From positions 1 through 6,979 of the forward strand of contig JAHFDC010000040.1 in assembly GCA_023249205.1 (NCBI GenBank): a stretch of 6,979 nt of DNA, written 5' to 3'. The translations under genes and the position numbers were made by a program. The notes under the pieces are model-generated. The model made no database searches. It saw nothing but the letters and a program-made list of their open reading frames with translations, and had not been told where the DNA came from. Below are positions 5,353-6,979 of the stretch, one piece after another; positions within the stretch are counted from its first letter, which is position 1; each line of letters opens with the position of its first letter. Source of the stretch: Candidatus Methylomirabilota bacterium. GTDB taxonomy: Bacteria; Methylomirabilota; Methylomirabilia; Methylomirabilales; JACPAU01.

Positions 5353-6410
5353 CAGTCCAGACGCTCGTACCGGGTGTTGCGCCGGCGCGGCGTGAAACCG
5401 GCCGACCGGATGCTCGCCAGGATCTCGTCCAGCGAAAGGAGCCAGGTGGCGCCCGCGGCGCTCACCACTTTCTCTTCCAGCACCGTGCTCCCGAAGTCGT
5501 TCACCCCGTAGAAGAGGGAGGTCCGGGCAATCTCCGGTCCCTGGGTGACCCAGGAGGCCTGGAGGTTCGGGACGTTGTCCAGCATCAGGCGCGCCACCGC
5601 CACCGTCCGGAGGTGATCCATCCCGTCGGTCCGGGTCCCCCCCAGGACCGTGTGGTCCGGTTGGTAGTTCCAGGCGACGAACGCGGTAAAGCCCCGCGTC
5701 TCGTCCTGGAGTTCCCGGATCTGGCACAGGTGCTCGATCCGCTGCTCGGGCGTCTCCACGGAGCCGTACATCATCGTCGCCGTGGACGGAATCCCGAGGT
5801 GGTGGGCCGTCCGCATGCACTCCAGCCACTCCTCCGTCGTGTCCTTCAGGGGCGAGATCTGCTGGCGGACGGCGTCCACCAGGATCTCGGCGCCGCCCCC
5901 CGGGATGGAGTCGAGACCGGCCCGCTTCAGCCGCTCCAGGGTGGCCGGCAGCGTGAGACCCGAGATCTTGGCCAAGTAGAGGAGTTCGGCGGGGGAGAGG
6001 GCGTGCAGGTGGACCGGGAAGGCCCCCTTGATGGCCCGGAACGTCTCCTCGTACCACCCGATCTTCAGGGCCGGGTTCAAGCCCCCCTGGAAGAGGATCT
6101 CGGTCCCCCCCAGGGTGACCAAGTCCTGCACCTTCGCCAGGATCTCCTCCCGGGTGAGGGTCCAGGCCCCCTCCTCTCCCGGGAGGCGGTAGAAGGCGCA
6201 GAACGCACACTGGACCCAGCAGACGTTGGTGTAGGAGAGGTTCCGGCCGATTACGTAGGTGACCTCGGGATCCGAGTGCTTCCGGAAGCGGACCAGGCTG
6301 GCCAGGGTCCGGAGCAAAGAGAGATCGGCCTCCCCGAGGAGGAGCAACCCCTCCGGGGCGGTCAGTCGCACCCCGCGCTCCACCTTCCCGGCGACATCCG
6401 TCAGGCTCAC
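5352..6410 (-). CDS. mqnC: Dehypoxanthine futalosine cyclase (radical SAM), menaquinone synthesis by the futalosine route
   Basis: MqnC uses S-adenosylmethionine and a [4Fe-4S] cluster to cyclise dehypoxanthine futalosine to cyclic dehypoxanthine futalosine in cytoplasmic menaquinone synthesis. The 352-residue product has the usual family length. The cluster motif is Cys64-x3-Cys68-x2-Cys71, continuing as CAFYR, which is characteristic of MqnC; MqnE normally has CAFS. Other hallmarks are LFQGGLNP (106-113), DSIPGGGAEILVDAVRQQIS (167-186), TATMMYGSVETPEQRIEHL (210-228) and LQDETRGFTAF (234-244). The GTG start at 6410 is chosen because AGGGG (6421-6417) lies 6 nt upstream and the sequence MSLTDVAGKV fits the family. 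The frame extends to 6527, but that part overlaps yjbQ. Residues 247-253 read WNYQPDH where I would expect a WPFQP-like motif. No mqnA, mqnB, mqnD or mqnE is visible in the window. A CofH- or MqnE-type enzyme is the nearest alternative and fits less well. Confidence 0.94.
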   Translation of the reverse strand: MSLTDVAGKVERGVRLTAPEGLLLLGEADLSLLRTLASLVRFRKHSDPEVTYVIGRNLSYTNVCWVQCAFCAFYRLPGEEGAWTLTREEILAKVQDLVTLGGTEILFQGGLNPALKIGWYEETFRAIKGAFPVHLHALSPAELLYLAKISGLTLPATLERLKRAGLDSIPGGGAEILVDAVRQQISPLKDTTEEWLECMRTAHHLGIPSTATMMYGSVETPEQRIEHLCQIRELQDETRGFTAFVAWNYQPDHTVLGGTRTDGMDHLRTVAVARLMLDNVPNLQASWVTQGPEIARTSLFYGVNDFGSTVLEEKVVSAAGATWLLSLDEILASIRSAGFTPRRRNTRYERLD

Positions 6411-6416
6411 CGGCCA

Positions 6417-6421
6417 CCCCT
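6417..6421 (-). promoter_or_regulatory. Ribosome binding site that decides the mqnC start
   Basis: AGGGG on the minus strand sits 6 nt before the GTG at 6410, within the 41-bp gap after the upstream gene. It favours this GTG over the longer frame, which reaches 6527 and would run into the upstream gene. Confidence 0.55.
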
Positions 6422-6451
6422 GCGCGCGGCGCTCCCCCTGAGCAGGGCCGC

Positions 6452-6880
6452 TCACTCCCCCACAATCTGGACCTGGATGCTCCGCTCCCTGGGCCCGTCC
6501 AGCTCGGCCAGAATGATGCTCTGCCACCGGCCGAGGACCAACTCCCCCCCCTGGATGGGAAGGATGACATTCTGGCCCAGGAACATGGCCCGCAGGTGGG
6601 AGTCCGCATTCCCCCGTTCGCAGTCGGAGAACCGGGGGTCGTCGTGCCGATAGCCGTCCCGCTCCCGGACCAGCCGGCCCAGAAGGGCCTTCATGTCCTC
6701 GATCAGGGCGGTCTGGAACTCGTTGACGAATAGGGCCACCGTCGTGTGCAGGGCGTTCAGGATGAGCAGCCCGTTCCGGATCGGGTGCTTCAGGAGGCAG
6801 TCCCGGACGCGCTTGGTGATATCCATGAACTCCAGGCGCTCCCCCGTATTGAGCTGGATCGTCTCAAACCCGATCTGCAT
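6452..6880 (-). CDS. yjbQ: YjbQ/UPF0047 family protein (TIGR00149)
   Basis: The 142-residue product is full length for this family of small trimeric beta proteins. Diagnostic stretches are the early DITKRVRDCL (20-29), LNALHTTVALFVNE (41-54), HDDP (79-82), NADSHLRAMFLG (91-102) and the closing LGRWQSIILAELDGPRERSI (116-135). His45, His79 and His95 are the conserved histidines usually discussed as a metal or active site. Some members show weak thiamine-phosphate synthase activity, hence the database name, but the physiological role of the family is not settled. The ATG at 6880 has GGAGG 5 nt upstream (6890-6886). No signal peptide is present. It lies 41 bp before mqnC and 52 bp after the end of another gene, so cotranscription is likely. 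A direct link to menaquinone synthesis is not established. Confidence 0.93.
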   Translation of the reverse strand: MQIGFETIQLNTGERLEFMDITKRVRDCLLKHPIRNGLLILNALHTTVALFVNEFQTALIEDMKALLGRLVRERDGYRHDDPRFSDCERGNADSHLRAMFLGQNVILPIQGGELVLGRWQSIILAELDGPRERSIQVQIVGE

Positions 6881-6932
6881 CCGTCCCTCCCGCTCCCCGG
6901 CGTGATGGAAGCCCGGCTGGTGCCTCTCCCCT

Positions 6933-6979
6933 TCAGCCCCGGGCCAGGAGCATCCCCACGGCGGTGGCGGCTGCTGCCA
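6933..6979 (-). CDS. C-terminal end of an unidentified upstream gene (partial)
   Basis: One minus-strand frame entering from the right edge reads AAAATAVGMLLARG and ends at a TGA at 6935-6933, 52 bp before the yjbQ start. The Ala-rich helix-like end is typical of many bacterial enzymes, but 14 residues are too few to name a family. The other two minus-strand frames entering here lead to Pro/Trp-rich peptides and look non-coding. Orientation and spacing fit the first gene of the same transcription unit. Confidence 0.4.
   Translation of the reverse strand, partial: AAAATAVGMLLARG

Noticed and set aside
5353..6609. Upstream continuation of the 184-residue protein frame across mqnC
   Set aside because: It is an out-of-frame shadow of mqnC with Gly/Pro/Arg-rich sequence; the ATG at the TGATG overlap is the natural start.

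Overview
The window is a GC-rich (roughly two-thirds G+C by eye) bacterial chromosomal segment in which every supportable gene lies on the minus strand, so it reads from high to low coordinates. The futalosine menaquinone gene mqnC, a cobalamin-type radical SAM enzyme, GTG starts and tight head-to-tail spacing suggest an environmental bacterium of a deep GC-rich phylum (for example NC10/Methylomirabilota, Rokubacteria or Acidobacteria-like). That placement is inference. I saw no tRNA, rRNA, CRISPR array, transposase, integrase or attachment site.

Right block (6979 to 4798): the last 15 codons of an unidentified gene, then a YjbQ/UPF0047 protein, then mqnC (radical SAM dehypoxanthine futalosine cyclase), then an unrecognised 184-residue protein. 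The start of that last protein overlaps the mqnC stop as TGATG. The block is compact and looks like an operon or the end of one.

Middle: a 241-bp gap (4557-4797) is the longest non-coding stretch. It separates the two blocks, holds two small dyads and may carry a promoter for the left block. I found no convincing sigma-70 promoter or intrinsic terminator in it.

Left block (4556 to 1): a 697-residue cobalamin-binding radical SAM enzyme with a long C-terminal extension, then a BtuF-like helical-backbone metal/cofactor receptor without a signal peptide, a 102-residue Rieske [2Fe-2S] ferredoxin, a polytopic membrane protein with about eight helices, and the start of another hydrophobic protein that runs off the window. 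Spacings are 66, 20, 112 and 11 bp.

Together the window encodes quinone biosynthesis and iron-sulfur/cobalamin redox chemistry. Plausible but unproven links are a quinone- or membrane-associated electron path from the Rieske protein to the membrane proteins, and cobalamin or metal handling by the receptor protein beside a cobalamin-using enzyme. The least understood parts are the coupled mqnC partner, the C-terminal half of the radical SAM enzyme, and the receptor/Rieske/membrane cassette.
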